Of a stretch of DNA of 64,000 nt, positions 55,897-64,000 are shown in pieces; within the stretch, counting starts at the first letter, position 1; each line of letters starts with the position of its first letter. A program made the position numbers and the translations under genes. Under the pieces are notes generated by a model that worked only from the letters and a program-made list of their open reading frames with translations, had not been told where the DNA came from and did no database searches. Source of the stretch: Vallitalea pronyensis (GTDB lineage: Bacteria > Bacillota > Clostridia > Lachnospirales > Vallitaleaceae); assembly GCF_018141445.1 (NCBI RefSeq), contig NZ_CP058649.1:5041001-5105000 (forward strand). The letters run 5' to 3'.

Positions 55897-56475
55897 TTAC
55901 ATTTCACATTTGATGTTAAATAATCCATTATCATACTGATTACACTCTTTAATCTTAAACCCATTTTCAATAAGGATATCCTTAATACAGGACATTTTCT
56001 GTTCTTTTTCTTTCATCATTACAGCATATCCAGTATCAATGGCCTTTTGAGGTAAATCAATTTCCAATCGTAAGACAAATATATCCTTCTCTCCTCCGTC
56101 ATAACTAGGTATGTACGTATCCCAAATCTCAAATATACCTCCTGGCTTTAATACTCTTTTAACTTCTGATATACATTCTATTTTTTCTTCTTCTTTCATG
56201 TACATCAATGTATAAAATAAGGTGGCTACGTCAAACTGATTATTAGTAAATTTTAAATCACATGCATCCATGATAACTTTAATTGAATCATTATTGGTCT
56301 CATTTAGTTCTTCTAACCTTCTATCAATAGCAATAACATTTCTTCCATAAAGACTTCCGATAACACCTTCTCCACCACCACCAATGTCTAAAATCAACAT
56401 ATCTTTATAGTCTTCTTTCAACATAATGTGTTTTTTTTCACTTTCCAAGAATCGCTTTGGATCAATTTGACTCAT
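55897..56475 (-). CDS. SAM-dependent methyltransferase, class I
   Basis: About 192 residues. Motif I is LILDIGGGGEGVIG (about 28-41), followed by NVIAIDRR (motif post-I acidic), FDVATLFYTLMYM (motif II) and VLKPGGIFEIWD (motif III). GGGGAG lies 8 bases before the ATG at 56475; a GTG at 56484 is too close to that site. The substrate is unknown. It stands alone after the convergent mntP terminator. Confidence 0.85.
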   Translation of the reverse strand: MSQIDPKRFLESEKKHIMLKEDYKDMLILDIGGGGEGVIGSLYGRNVIAIDRRLEELNETNNDSIKVIMDACDLKFTNNQFDVATLFYTLMYMKEEEKIECISEVKRVLKPGGIFEIWDTYIPSYDGGEKDIFVLRLEIDLPQKAIDTGYAVMMKEKEQKMSCIKDILIENGFKIKECNQYDNGLFNIKCEM

Positions 56476-56634
56476 ACTGAACACTCCCCTGTATTAATTT
56501 TTAGTTATCATCAAATTACCTAGTGATATCCATATGAATATCTTTATTTATATGGTTTTACACTTCTTTACTCTAAGTTTATCATATATTCTACCTATTT
56601 TCTATTTTTCATTTCATATTATATCGTTTATATA

Positions 56635-58353
56635 TTATTTAAATTTTAATTCTCGTTTTTCTACGTCTAGACCTAAAGTTCCACCTGGATTCATAATATT
56701 ATCTGGATCAAAATGTTCTTTCAGTGTCTTAATAATGGAATAACCATTGGCACCAAGATCATGTTCTAACCAGGGACCAAAGGATTTACCTACACCATGA
56801 TGATGGCTAATAGCGGCTCCATACTTAATGTAGTTATCCAAGATACCCGCTTGATAATCCAGATATTCCTCCATTTCCATCCGTGCGATAATGATGAAGT
56901 AAAGGTTCGCACCTTGTGGGTACACATGAGACATATGGGTTAAGCATATGGTTTCTGGGCGAGCTTTACAATATTCCCTTAGTCCTTGATGGACTTCTGG
57001 CATGGTGTCCCAAGTGACGGAACATTCCATGGTATCAATAATGACACCAAAATCACCAAGGGCATCACGCATATAAGGGTCCTTGAACCGCCCTTTTTCC
57101 CATTCCTTTGTTGGATAACCTGTCAGATACATGGCACCATATTTTTTACATATTCTATGAAGCTTCTTTTTCATGTTCTTACAGAATCCTTTTTCACCAT
57201 CTGTAAAACCTAAGAATAGACAACGCTCCATGGGTTTATAACCTCTTTTGGATATAATAGAGCCTAATTTTGTTCCCTCAACGTTATAAAGTTTTAGCAT
57301 TAGACTGGTTTCTTCTGGGTCCGATAGACGAAATACGGAAGGCATGCCAAACTCTCCTTGGGTGATTTCTTTTGCGGCTGCTTGGGCATTTTCCCAACTT
57401 GGGAAAATGTAACTAAAGCGTATACGATTCTCAGGCATATAACGAAAAACTTTTAACGTGACATGGGTAAGTACACCAAAAGCTCCTTCACTCCCCATCA
57501 TGATCTGGTCAATGGATGGTCCTGTTGCCATGGCTGGGTATTCCTCGGTCTTAATCACACCTACTGGTGTGGCGTATTCTTGACAAATCACAATATCTTC
57601 GATCTTACCATAATAACTGGAGTTCTGCCCTGCTCCACGGGTAACAACCCATCCCCCAACACCGGAATACTCAAAGGACTGTGGAAAGTGACCACAGGTA
57701 TATGGTTTGGAGGCCCCCAATAACTCGGGTGCACCATTAAGTACCCGCTCAAGTTCAGGACCTTGCATTCCCGATTCCACGGTAATGGTCTGATTCTTTT
57801 CATTAAATGCTATGACTTTGTTGAAGTTAACGGCAAGGTCTAGGCTTACGCCGCCTTTTACGGCTTCCATACCTCTTGTTACTGTTGAGCCCCCTGACTT
57901 ACAATAGATGGGTATTTTTTCTTGACTGCAATAACGCACAATGGCTTCAATTTGAGTCTTATTGCTTGGGTAGAGAACCACATCGGGCAGATGCTCAATG
58001 ATGCCTTTTCGAAGTCGCATAAGATCAATCATGGTATTGCCATAAGATACCTTTAGTCTTGTATAGGTATCCTTTTTTATATGTTCCTGACCAACAATGC
58101 TGCTAAATGTCTCGATCTGCTCCTGGGATAGTTGAATGGGTACTTCCACATCAACTGTTTTAAGTCCTTCTTCTTGCTTTTTCTTAAAATAGTCATCTGT
58201 GAGACCAAAGGTGTCTTTCATCACTTTATATAAGCGTTCGTTGGGACTTTTATATTCTGTTGGGCTTCCCCATTTAAAGATGGATCGAAAACTTTTTTCA
58301 GGTGGTGCCGTATGTTCCCATTCAGGCATAAATCCGTCATATTTTTTCGTCAT
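56635..58353 (-). CDS. FAD-binding oxidase, alkyl-dihydroxyacetone-phosphate synthase-like
   Basis: 572 residues with a vanillyl-alcohol-oxidase-type FAD domain: VVLYPSNKTQIEAIVRYCSQ, the pyrophosphate loop KSGGSTVTRGMEAVKGGVSLDL and SGVGGWVVTRGAGQNSSYYGKI. ISHHHGVGKSFGPWL near the C-terminus matches the active-site His motif of alkyl-DHAP synthase, and FDPDNIMNPGGTLGL ends the fold. AGPS makes ether-linked glycerolipids, so a role in plasmalogen-like lipids is possible. It is 61 bp downstream of an FGGY kinase gene, which suggests joint action on a polyol or glycerol phosphate. Confidence 0.85.
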   Translation of the reverse strand: MTKKYDGFMPEWEHTAPPEKSFRSIFKWGSPTEYKSPNERLYKVMKDTFGLTDDYFKKKQEEGLKTVDVEVPIQLSQEQIETFSSIVGQEHIKKDTYTRLKVSYGNTMIDLMRLRKGIIEHLPDVVLYPSNKTQIEAIVRYCSQEKIPIYCKSGGSTVTRGMEAVKGGVSLDLAVNFNKVIAFNEKNQTITVESGMQGPELERVLNGAPELLGASKPYTCGHFPQSFEYSGVGGWVVTRGAGQNSSYYGKIEDIVICQEYATPVGVIKTEEYPAMATGPSIDQIMMGSEGAFGVLTHVTLKVFRYMPENRIRFSYIFPSWENAQAAAKEITQGEFGMPSVFRLSDPEETSLMLKLYNVEGTKLGSIISKRGYKPMERCLFLGFTDGEKGFCKNMKKKLHRICKKYGAMYLTGYPTKEWEKGRFKDPYMRDALGDFGVIIDTMECSVTWDTMPEVHQGLREYCKARPETICLTHMSHVYPQGANLYFIIIARMEMEEYLDYQAGILDNYIKYGAAISHHHGVGKSFGPWLEHDLGANGYSIIKTLKEHFDPDNIMNPGGTLGLDVEKRELKFK

Positions 58354-58414
58354 ACAAACCCTCCTCTACTATGAATTCTGTCTTCTCCTTAGCTGTCTTT
58401 TTAAAACAAGAGAC

Positions 58415-59944
58415 CTATCCATGCATGGCTTTATAGAGAGGCTTTAACTTTTTATAAATCTTACGGTAGATATCTTCGTAGATGTTTTTATAGATCGCCA
58501 CATTCTTTTCATCGGGCTGGAATGCGTCCTTTATACGCACCATGTTTTTAACAGCATCTTTGTAACTCTTGTATTCTCCCTGGGCTACATAACCTATAAT
58601 AGCGGCACCTAAACCCGATGTTTCATAGGTCTGAACACGGTATACAGGTCGATTAAATAAATCAGCTGTAATCTGACATATGGCATCACTCTGAGAGCCG
58701 CCACCCGATATCATAATGCGGTCAATGGTTTTACCAGATTTCTTTTCTATGTACCCTAACCCTTCAAATAAACCAAAACCTATTCCTTCAATGATTGCAC
58801 GGTATATATGTATCCTTGTATGATAATCATCAAACCCAATAATAGCACCTTTACCTTCTGGCCGTTTTGCTCCAGGTCCCCAGAAAGGTTGAAATACCAA
58901 TCCATCACAACCAGGTGACACATCATTCAGGCGTTTATTCAAGAGTTCTTCTGGTGAAATATTGAGTTCTTTTGCTTGACGAACTTCTTTCTGAGCAAAT
59001 TCCTTTTTGAACCAAGAAATCATCCAATAACCTCGATAAATTTGGATTTCTGGATTGTATGCTCCCATAATAACTGCTGGAAATGGGCATATAAACCGTA
59101 AAGCTTCATAATATTTTTTAGTAGTGGTCTGAATGGATGCATTGGACCCAAGAGAGATACTCGCCGTATGATTATTAAAACACCCTACCCCCAATGTTTC
59201 ACAACCTTTATCGGAACCACCTGCTATAACCTTTATCCCTGCTCTAAGACCTGTCTCTTTTGCTGTACCTTCTGTGATAGTTCCAATTAATTTTCCTGGC
59301 GCTACCAAATCACATAATTTTTCCTTCTCAATATGGAAGAGCTGACTCTTTTGCCCGTTTTTATGGTCCCATCTAAACTTCTTATAATTAAAGGGAATAT
59401 GACCAATCTGTGACGCAATACTGTCTTTAAATTCACCTGTTAATTTGTAGTTTAAATAACCTGATATCTGTAGGTACTTGTAAGTTTTCTTCCAATTTTC
59501 AGGTTCATATTCTTGTATCCAATGGGCATTACAATTCATGCTAAACTTATTTGCTGTGGGCAGCATACCAACAGCAGCAATGGTCAGCTTATGATACAAA
59601 TTCATCTCTCTTGGTTTTTTTATTTTTCTTTGATCCATCCATAAAATAGCTGGCCTTACCACCTGACCTTGTTTATCAAGTAACACACAAGAATCACGTT
59701 GTGTCGTTACGACAATGCTGTCAATAGCACCAAATATATCTGGCTCTTGTTCTTTTATGGCCTGGGTGGTCTCACATAGACGCTGCCAGTATATATCTGG
59801 ATCTTGTTCGGCCCATCCAGGCTCAACAGAATAATAGGGGGTAAATTCTTTCTTTACTTTCACCAATAGATTACCATGTTTATCAAAGATTATTCCTCGT
59901 AGGCTCTGTGTGCCACAATCAATGGATAATACATATTTCCCCAT
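58415..59944 (-). CDS. FGGY-family carbohydrate kinase
   Basis: A 509-residue kinase with the actin-like ATPase fold. LSIDCGTQSLRGIIFDKHGN is the first phosphate motif; WAEQDPDIYWQ, WMDQRKI, ASISLGSNASIQTT and ISGGGSQSDAICQITADLFNRPVYR are FGGY signatures. It phosphorylates a polyol or ketose. AGGAGG lies 8 bases before the ATG at 59944; an upstream ATG at 59965 is less likely. It is operonic with the AGPS-like flavoprotein. Glycerol, xylulose or another polyol is possible; the sequence does not decide. Confidence 0.88.
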   Translation of the reverse strand: MGKYVLSIDCGTQSLRGIIFDKHGNLLVKVKKEFTPYYSVEPGWAEQDPDIYWQRLCETTQAIKEQEPDIFGAIDSIVVTTQRDSCVLLDKQGQVVRPAILWMDQRKIKKPREMNLYHKLTIAAVGMLPTANKFSMNCNAHWIQEYEPENWKKTYKYLQISGYLNYKLTGEFKDSIASQIGHIPFNYKKFRWDHKNGQKSQLFHIEKEKLCDLVAPGKLIGTITEGTAKETGLRAGIKVIAGGSDKGCETLGVGCFNNHTASISLGSNASIQTTTKKYYEALRFICPFPAVIMGAYNPEIQIYRGYWMISWFKKEFAQKEVRQAKELNISPEELLNKRLNDVSPGCDGLVFQPFWGPGAKRPEGKGAIIGFDDYHTRIHIYRAIIEGIGFGLFEGLGYIEKKSGKTIDRIMISGGGSQSDAICQITADLFNRPVYRVQTYETSGLGAAIIGYVAQGEYKSYKDAVKNMVRIKDAFQPDEKNVAIYKNIYEDIYRKIYKKLKPLYKAMHG

Positions 59945-60292
59945 GCCATTCTCCTCCTGTATCAATCTTTATTATTCATATTTTAACACAGGTTAAACAT
60001 TAAAACTACTCCTACATGGTCATGATGCCGTTCTAAAAAATAGCCTCCTTTCCGAGATGAAGTCACATGTCATTCGGTCGTCCATATGTCTCTATGTCTA
60101 TTCTATCACCATTTGGTCTTTAATTCAAGAATTATCCATCTTGATATGGTTAAATTAGTATGACACGCTTGCTCCACCAAATCCGCCTAAGGATAGATAA
60201 TCATAGAAAGGCTTAGACAGGATACGATACATCTTTTTTTGGATAAAACTATTGACATTTATGGCATATTACAGTATAATTTTTCTTGCTGT
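59945..60292. other. Divergent intergenic region between kinase gene and tRNA cluster
   Basis: 348 bases holding the tRNA promoter (60252-60280) at its right end. No coding frame or other RNA was recognised in the rest. Confidence 0.5.
60252..60280 (+). promoter_or_regulatory. Consensus sigma-A promoter of the tRNA cluster
   Basis: TTGACA (60252-60257), a 17-bp spacer, TATAAT (60275-60280), 12 bp before the first tRNA. A perfect consensus match fits high tRNA transcription. Confidence 0.92.
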
Positions 60293-60364
<72 letters not shown>

Positions 60365-60401
60365 TTGTGAAGACCTTAAGAAATTAAGGGATGATGCACA
60401 T

Positions 60402-60476
<75 letters not shown>

Positions 60477-60483
60477 TTCGTGT

Positions 60484-60560
60484 GTGCCTGTAGCTCAGCA
60501 GGATAGAGCAGTGGCCTTCTAAGCCACGTGTCCGGGGTTCGAGTCCCTGCAGGCACGCCA
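60484..60560 (+). tRNA. tRNA-Arg (anticodon TCT)
   Basis: Acceptor GTGCCTG/CAGGCAC, anticodon stem GTGGC/GCCAC with loop CTTCTAA, T arm with GGTTCGAGTCC. Unlike the other three, CCA is encoded (60558-60560). Confidence 0.95.
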
Positions 60561-60580
60561 TTACAAACACTATATTTCAT

Positions 60581-60654
60581 GGGTCACTAGCTCAGTCGGC
60601 TAGAGCACTGGACTTTTAATCCAGGTGTCCCGGGTTCGAGTCCCGGGTGACTCA
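60581..60654 (+). tRNA. tRNA-Lys (anticodon TTT)
   Basis: Acceptor GGGTCAC/GTGACTC with one G-U pair, anticodon stem CTGGA/TCCAG with loop CTTTTAA, T arm CCCGGGTTCGAGTCCCGGG. No encoded CCA. Confidence 0.95.
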
Positions 60655-60680
60655 CTGGTACAAGCTATATTAAGGGTAGG

Positions 60681-60706
60681 ATGCTACTTTTTATATAGCA
60701 TTTTTT
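60681..60706 (+). terminator. Terminator of the tRNA cluster
   Basis: ATGCTA, 9-base loop, TAGCAT, then a T run, 27 bp after tRNA-Lys. Confidence 0.75.
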
Positions 60707-60712
60707 GCGCCA

Positions 60713-60758
60713 AAAATAGGCTGTTTGAGCAAAAGTGATTTCTTGCTTAAAACAACCT
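60713..60758 (-). terminator. Terminator of the MATE transporter gene
   Basis: On the minus strand AGGTTGTTTTAAGCAA pairs with TTGCTCAAACAGCCT around a 10-base loop and is followed by TATTTTT, just after the transporter stop at 60776. Confidence 0.85.
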
Positions 60759-60775
60759 AAATTACTTCTTCAAAA

Positions 60776-62149
60776 TTATTCCCCAACCAATTTTAATTCT
60801 TTATACTGTCGGGCATATAAGATCAGTGCAACAATGCCAGTGAGTATATTACTGAATAACATGGCGTACCAAATACTGTATTCTTCTAGGGTTGAAAATT
60901 CCATGAGTAGGATGATTAAGGGTAATCGAAAAGCGTATATCCTTACGATGGACATGCCTAAATTTATTTTTGTATGCCCTGTACCTTGAAAAACCCCTAT
61001 GACAACTTGAAAAACTGCCCAAGGAATGACGGAAATGGAGTATACACCCATTGCATTGACGGTATGGTATAAGATGTCTGCATCTTGTTTCGCAAACAGT
61101 CCTGCTATTTTATAACGCATCAATAAAATAACAATAATAATCACCGTTGCCGACACCACACTCACGATAAATGTTTTTTTAACACCATCTCTAGCCCGGT
61201 CAGGTTGATTAGCACCAAGATTCTGGCTAATAATGGCTGCAAGCCCTGTTCCAAATCCAGCAACACAAGAAAAAATGAGTGAGTTGATTCGATTAGTAAT
61301 ACCATATCCAGCCAATACCTTTTCCCCAAAAGCCAATACATATTTATTCATCATGATAAAACCATAAGCAACGGATGATTTTTCTAATATAATGGGCAGT
61401 CCTATGATCATCAGTAATTTCACAACATGGCTTTTAAAAGCAAAATGCTTAAAGGATAACCTCATCATGTGTTTCTTAAGAAACAAATCATAAAAGGCAT
61501 ATAAGCTTACAATACCATTGCCTACAAGAGTGGATATGGCTAAACTGCTAATACCCATACCCCATCTAAAAATCAGAAAATACGTCAGTATAACTTTAAT
61601 GATGATGGCAATCCCATTGATTATCATTGCTCTTAATGTTTCCCCATTTGCTCTCTTTGTGGCCAGATACGCCGAATTAATAAACATCAAAGGGGTACTT
61701 AAGAGGGTTATTTTGAAATAAATATTAGCTACACCCATCATGCTATCTGTAATAGAGGCGGCTATTAATATCTGCCTAGAACCCATAAAGCATATAACTG
61801 TAATGAGGCAACCTAATAGGCAGGCAATAGCTATAAGTTGAACAGCTATGGACTTTGATTTCTCATAGTCTTCTCTACCTATTTCTCTTGCAATAAGGTT
61901 GGTACCCCCTACTGCTAAACCATCACTTATGGCTCGAATCAAGTTATTAATGGGACCAACAAAAGCGATGGCTGATAACTCCAACCCTCCTATTTGCGCC
62001 ACATACAAGGTATCTGCCAAGTTGTAAGCCGAATGGATAAAATTATTGATAGCTACAGGTAAGGCTAAAAGGTATATAGCGTGCCACATGGAGCCACTGA
62101 TAATAACATGCCTGCGTTCTTGTATATGTCCTTTTCTCAATTGTGCCAC
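60776..62149 (-). CDS. MATE-family efflux transporter
   Basis: About 457 residues with twelve hydrophobic segments and MATE patterns: LALPVAINNFIHSAYNLADTLYV, GGTNLIAREIGREDYEKSKS and GFGTGLAAIISQNLGANQPDRARD. It probably exports drugs or metabolites in exchange for cations. The start is uncertain: GTG at 62149, or TTG at 62140, which has GAGGTGG at a better distance. It lies downstream of the SDR gene but is separated from it by a strong terminator. Confidence 0.9.
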   Translation of the reverse strand: MAQLRKGHIQERRHVIISGSMWHAIYLLALPVAINNFIHSAYNLADTLYVAQIGGLELSAIAFVGPINNLIRAISDGLAVGGTNLIAREIGREDYEKSKSIAVQLIAIACLLGCLITVICFMGSRQILIAASITDSMMGVANIYFKITLLSTPLMFINSAYLATKRANGETLRAMIINGIAIIIKVILTYFLIFRWGMGISSLAISTLVGNGIVSLYAFYDLFLKKHMMRLSFKHFAFKSHVVKLLMIIGLPIILEKSSVAYGFIMMNKYVLAFGEKVLAGYGITNRINSLIFSCVAGFGTGLAAIISQNLGANQPDRARDGVKKTFIVSVVSATVIIIVILLMRYKIAGLFAKQDADILYHTVNAMGVYSISVIPWAVFQVVIGVFQGTGHTKINLGMSIVRIYAFRLPLIILLMEFSTLEEYSIWYAMLFSNILTGIVALILYARQYKELKLVGE

Positions 62150-62156
62150 CTCAACT

Positions 62157-62198
62157 CAAAAAAAGGGGCTGATACGTTTGATGCAACCAGCCCCTTTT
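62157..62198 (-). terminator. Terminator of the uronate operon
   Basis: On the minus strand AAAAGGGGCTG pairs with CAGCCCCTTTT around a 16-base loop, ending in a T run, 17 bp after the SDR stop. Confidence 0.88.
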
Positions 62199-62214
62199 AT
62201 TCATCATCAATTTT

Positions 62215-62964
62215 TTATATAAATGCTTGCCCACCGTTAATTTGAATAATTTCACCTGTTAAAAAGGATGCCTTTTCACTGACTAAGAATTCAATAACCG
62301 ATGCAACCTCACTTGGTTGACCAAATCGTTGTAATAAGATGTTCTTTTTCCAAGAATTGAAAAGGTTGATATCTTTTTCTTTTGTGGCTTGGTGGAATGG
62401 TGTGTCAATGGTTCCTGGTGAAACCGCATTCACCCTTATACCATACTCGGCTAAATCCTTAGCCAAAGCTCTTGTAAGTGTTGTTACAGCCGCTTTTGAA
62501 GCACCGTAGATACCAGCTCCAGGTCCGCCTGAATTCCATCCTGCAATGGATGTAAAGTTCACGATGGAAGGTGCATCACTTTTTTTAAGTAATGGAATGG
62601 CAGCTCTTGTTACATAGAACACACTATCAAGATTAAGAGCCATGACTTTTCGATAAAAACTTGTTTCCATGTCTTCGAAGCGACTTCTGCCACCAAGACC
62701 ACCAGCATTATTAACCAGTACATCAATTTTATCGTAGGTATCACTGATTTTCTTAAAGCTGTCAATCACCTGTTGCTCATTGGTCACATCAAATAAGTAA
62801 AAATCCACATCAATGTTACAATCTTTTAATGTTTTTAAAGCTGTTTCAGCCTGTGCTTCATCAATACCATTTAAAATAATTTTATAACCATTTTGCCCTA
62901 GATTTTTGGCTGTTTCTAAGCCAATTCCACCTGTTCCTCCTGTTATTAAAGCATATCTATTCAT
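62215..62964 (-). CDS. Short-chain dehydrogenase, probable uronate/DEH reductase
   Basis: A 249-residue classical SDR: cofactor motif TGGTGGIGLET, NNAGG, catalytic Ser in NFTSIAGW and Tyr-x3-Lys in YGASKAAV, and substrate-loop VSPGTIDTPF. The start overlaps the KdgF-like stop by one base (TAATG), so they are coupled. The operon lyase, KdgF and SDR suggests that it reduces the linearised 4-deoxy-5-keto-uronate or its isomer (KduD or DEH-reductase role). The exact substrate is inferred. Confidence 0.85.
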   Translation of the reverse strand: MNRYALITGGTGGIGLETAKNLGQNGYKIILNGIDEAQAETALKTLKDCNIDVDFYLFDVTNEQQVIDSFKKISDTYDKIDVLVNNAGGLGGRSRFEDMETSFYRKVMALNLDSVFYVTRAAIPLLKKSDAPSIVNFTSIAGWNSGGPGAGIYGASKAAVTTLTRALAKDLAEYGIRVNAVSPGTIDTPFHQATKEKDINLFNSWKKNILLQRFGQPSEVASVIEFLVSEKASFLTGEIIQINGGQAFI

Positions 62965-63320
62965 TATTCCTGTTCCTCCTTTTTATTAATAAAATCTTGA
63001 CGACAAGGGGTAAAAATATCTAATAGTTTCCCCTTTTTTAGACATACAGCACCATGCATAATATCTGGCTCTTTGAATGTACTGTCTCCTTTTCTAAGTA
63101 TTTTTTTGTGACCATTAATATTGAACTCAAATTCACCTTCTAAAATATAAGTGATTTGCTCATGGGGGTGTGTATGCAATGTGCCAACAGCATCTTTTTC
63201 AAAATGTACTTCAACTACCATAAGATTGTCATGGTAAGCTAGAATTTTTCTTTTGATGCCATGGCCCAGATCCTCTAATTCAGCTTCTTCGTGAAGAAAA
63301 TAATTTTTTATATCCACCAT
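62964..63320 (-). CDS. kdgF: KdgF-like cupin (unsaturated uronate linearisation)
   Basis: A 118-residue single-domain cupin. Metal ligands are suggested by GTLHTHPHEQITYILEGEFEF (His49, His51, Gln55) and MHG (His89). DIFTPCRQDF gives Asp101, Phe103 and Arg107, matching the D-x-F-x3-R pattern of KdgF, which converts 4,5-unsaturated uronates to the open-chain keto form. Its ATG directly follows the lyase stop, with AAGGAGG inside the upstream coding end. It links the lyase to the SDR in one pathway. Confidence 0.85.
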   Translation of the reverse strand: MVDIKNYFLHEEAELEDLGHGIKRKILAYHDNLMVVEVHFEKDAVGTLHTHPHEQITYILEGEFEFNINGHKKILRKGDSTFKEPDIMHGAVCLKKGKLLDIFTPCRQDFINKKEEQE

Positions 63321-64000
63321 CTATACCTCCTTCTTTAAGGTCCATTTTAATTGATACCTTGCTTGTTTTGCCTTCGCACGAATGATGATTGTTGTTCTTG
63401 ATGATGTAACCGGGTTATCGGGAGATCGACCAACAAACAATGCTTGTTGATTTAATTGGATGCTGCTTGTTAGGATTTGGCTGCCTATTTTCCAATCCAA
63501 ATGTATCATGGATTCATCGGCTATCACCCTTTGAACATCTCTAATATGCTGATAACCGTTGTCCTTATAGCCTAGGGAGGCTGGTTCTGTTGTATGCTTT
63601 GACATCAATTCCCCTTCTACGTGGAAAAAAAAGTCATAGGTATGTTCTTTTTCTGAATCCACTTGGAATTCATCTGTGTACCCATTGTCAAAGAGCTCAA
63701 GCTTTCTCCTATAATCCACGCCAGGATAAACATCTCTCACCCTTGTATCTATGCTATTTGATTGAAATGCCAAGCATTCCCCTGCTTCCATTGACACATG
63801 GTTCTTTCCATCTACAACCACCGTATTATGTGACACACTCATACGATGCCACTCGTTACACAAAGCATTACCATAGCCAGAGTTGGATAAATCACGGCTA
63901 AGACAGTCCTCACCAATGACCACTTCAATGTTCATCTTATCAGGATGGGCATGAGAAGGACCGTTATGACCATATTTACAAAATATGTTGATGGTTTTAT
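63321..64000 (-). CDS. Heparinase II/III-like polysaccharide lyase, N-terminus beyond window
   Basis: The visible C-terminal part is about 226 residues, entering from the right edge. HNGPSHAHPDKMNIEV is the conserved heparinase II/III (PF07940) motif at the junction of the toroid and beta-sandwich, followed by SVSHNTVVVDGKN and a beta-rich remainder. Such enzymes (PL12/15/17/21) release unsaturated uronic acids. The following KdgF and SDR genes are exactly what is needed to process that product. Alginate, ulvan-type or glycosaminoglycan oligosaccharides are all possible substrates; the family cannot be fixed without the N-terminal half. Confidence 0.85.
   Translation of the reverse strand, partial: KTINIFCKYGHNGPSHAHPDKMNIEVVIGEDCLSRDLSNSGYGNALCNEWHRMSVSHNTVVVDGKNHVSMEAGECLAFQSNSIDTRVRDVYPGVDYRRKLELFDNGYTDEFQVDSEKEHTYDFFFHVEGELMSKHTTEPASLGYKDNGYQHIRDVQRVIADESMIHLDWKIGSQILTSSIQLNQQALFVGRSPDNPVTSSRTTIIIRAKAKQARYQLKWTLKKEV

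Overview
The window looks like chromosomal DNA from a low-GC, anaerobic, probably spore-forming Firmicute of class Clostridia. The basis is the AT-rich DNA, strong AGGAGG-type ribosome sites, TTGACA/TATAAT promoters, many T-tailed hairpin terminators, a class III (oxygen-sensitive) ribonucleotide reductase and a Csp-like tandem subtilase. A marine or sediment polysaccharide degrader related to Vallitalea would fit, but that name is only a guess. Most genes lie on the minus strand.

Region 1 (1-21.2 kb) is a pectin / rhamnogalacturonan utilisation locus. It holds a partial TIM-barrel glycosidase-like protein, a sugar isomerase/epimerase, two GH105-type unsaturated rhamnogalacturonyl hydrolases, a PL22 oligogalacturonate lyase, a GH28 pectin hydrolase, an uncharacterised 825-aa protein that may be a new lyase-like enzyme, and a HAD hydrolase. 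It also has a complete Opp-type ABC importer (binding protein, two permeases, two ATPases) and an MFS transporter. AraC, IclR and LacI regulators sit among these genes. The enzymes lack obvious signal peptides, so the likely scheme is import of oligosaccharides followed by cytoplasmic cleavage.

Region 2 (21.3-28.4 kb) is a second sugar operon: two LplB/YtcP-type permeases, a lipoprotein binding protein and a large GH94-like glycoside phosphorylase. It has a consensus promoter and two LacI-family operators 140 bp apart.

Region 3 (28.4-36 kb) is mostly core metabolism: DHFR and thymidylate synthase, an SRPBCC protein, an anaerobic ribonucleotide reductase fused to a glutaredoxin-like domain behind two pairs of NrdR-type boxes, HflX, and a TPR lipoprotein.

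Region 4 (36-50 kb) carries a 1188-aa protein with two complete subtilisin domains, two small unknowns, a cobalamin-type ABC importer under a cobalamin riboswitch with its own terminator, MgsA/RarA, a TrmB-like regulator followed by lysA, and an ECF sigma factor translationally coupled to an unknown protein built of about 21-residue repeats.

Region 5 (50-64 kb) has an RmlD-like reductase, a 203-bp near-perfect palindromic element, a 1-phosphofructokinase-type kinase, an ABC exporter, MntP, a methyltransferase, an alkyl-DHAP-synthase-like flavoprotein paired with an FGGY kinase, a tRNA cluster (Asn, Pro, Arg, Lys), a MATE transporter, and the end of an uronate operon (heparinase II/III-like lyase, KdgF cupin, SDR). 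Hairpins with GGGCTGTCC/GGACAGCCC stems recur between genes and look like a dispersed terminator-repeat family. No CRISPR array, phage, transposase or rRNA gene was seen.
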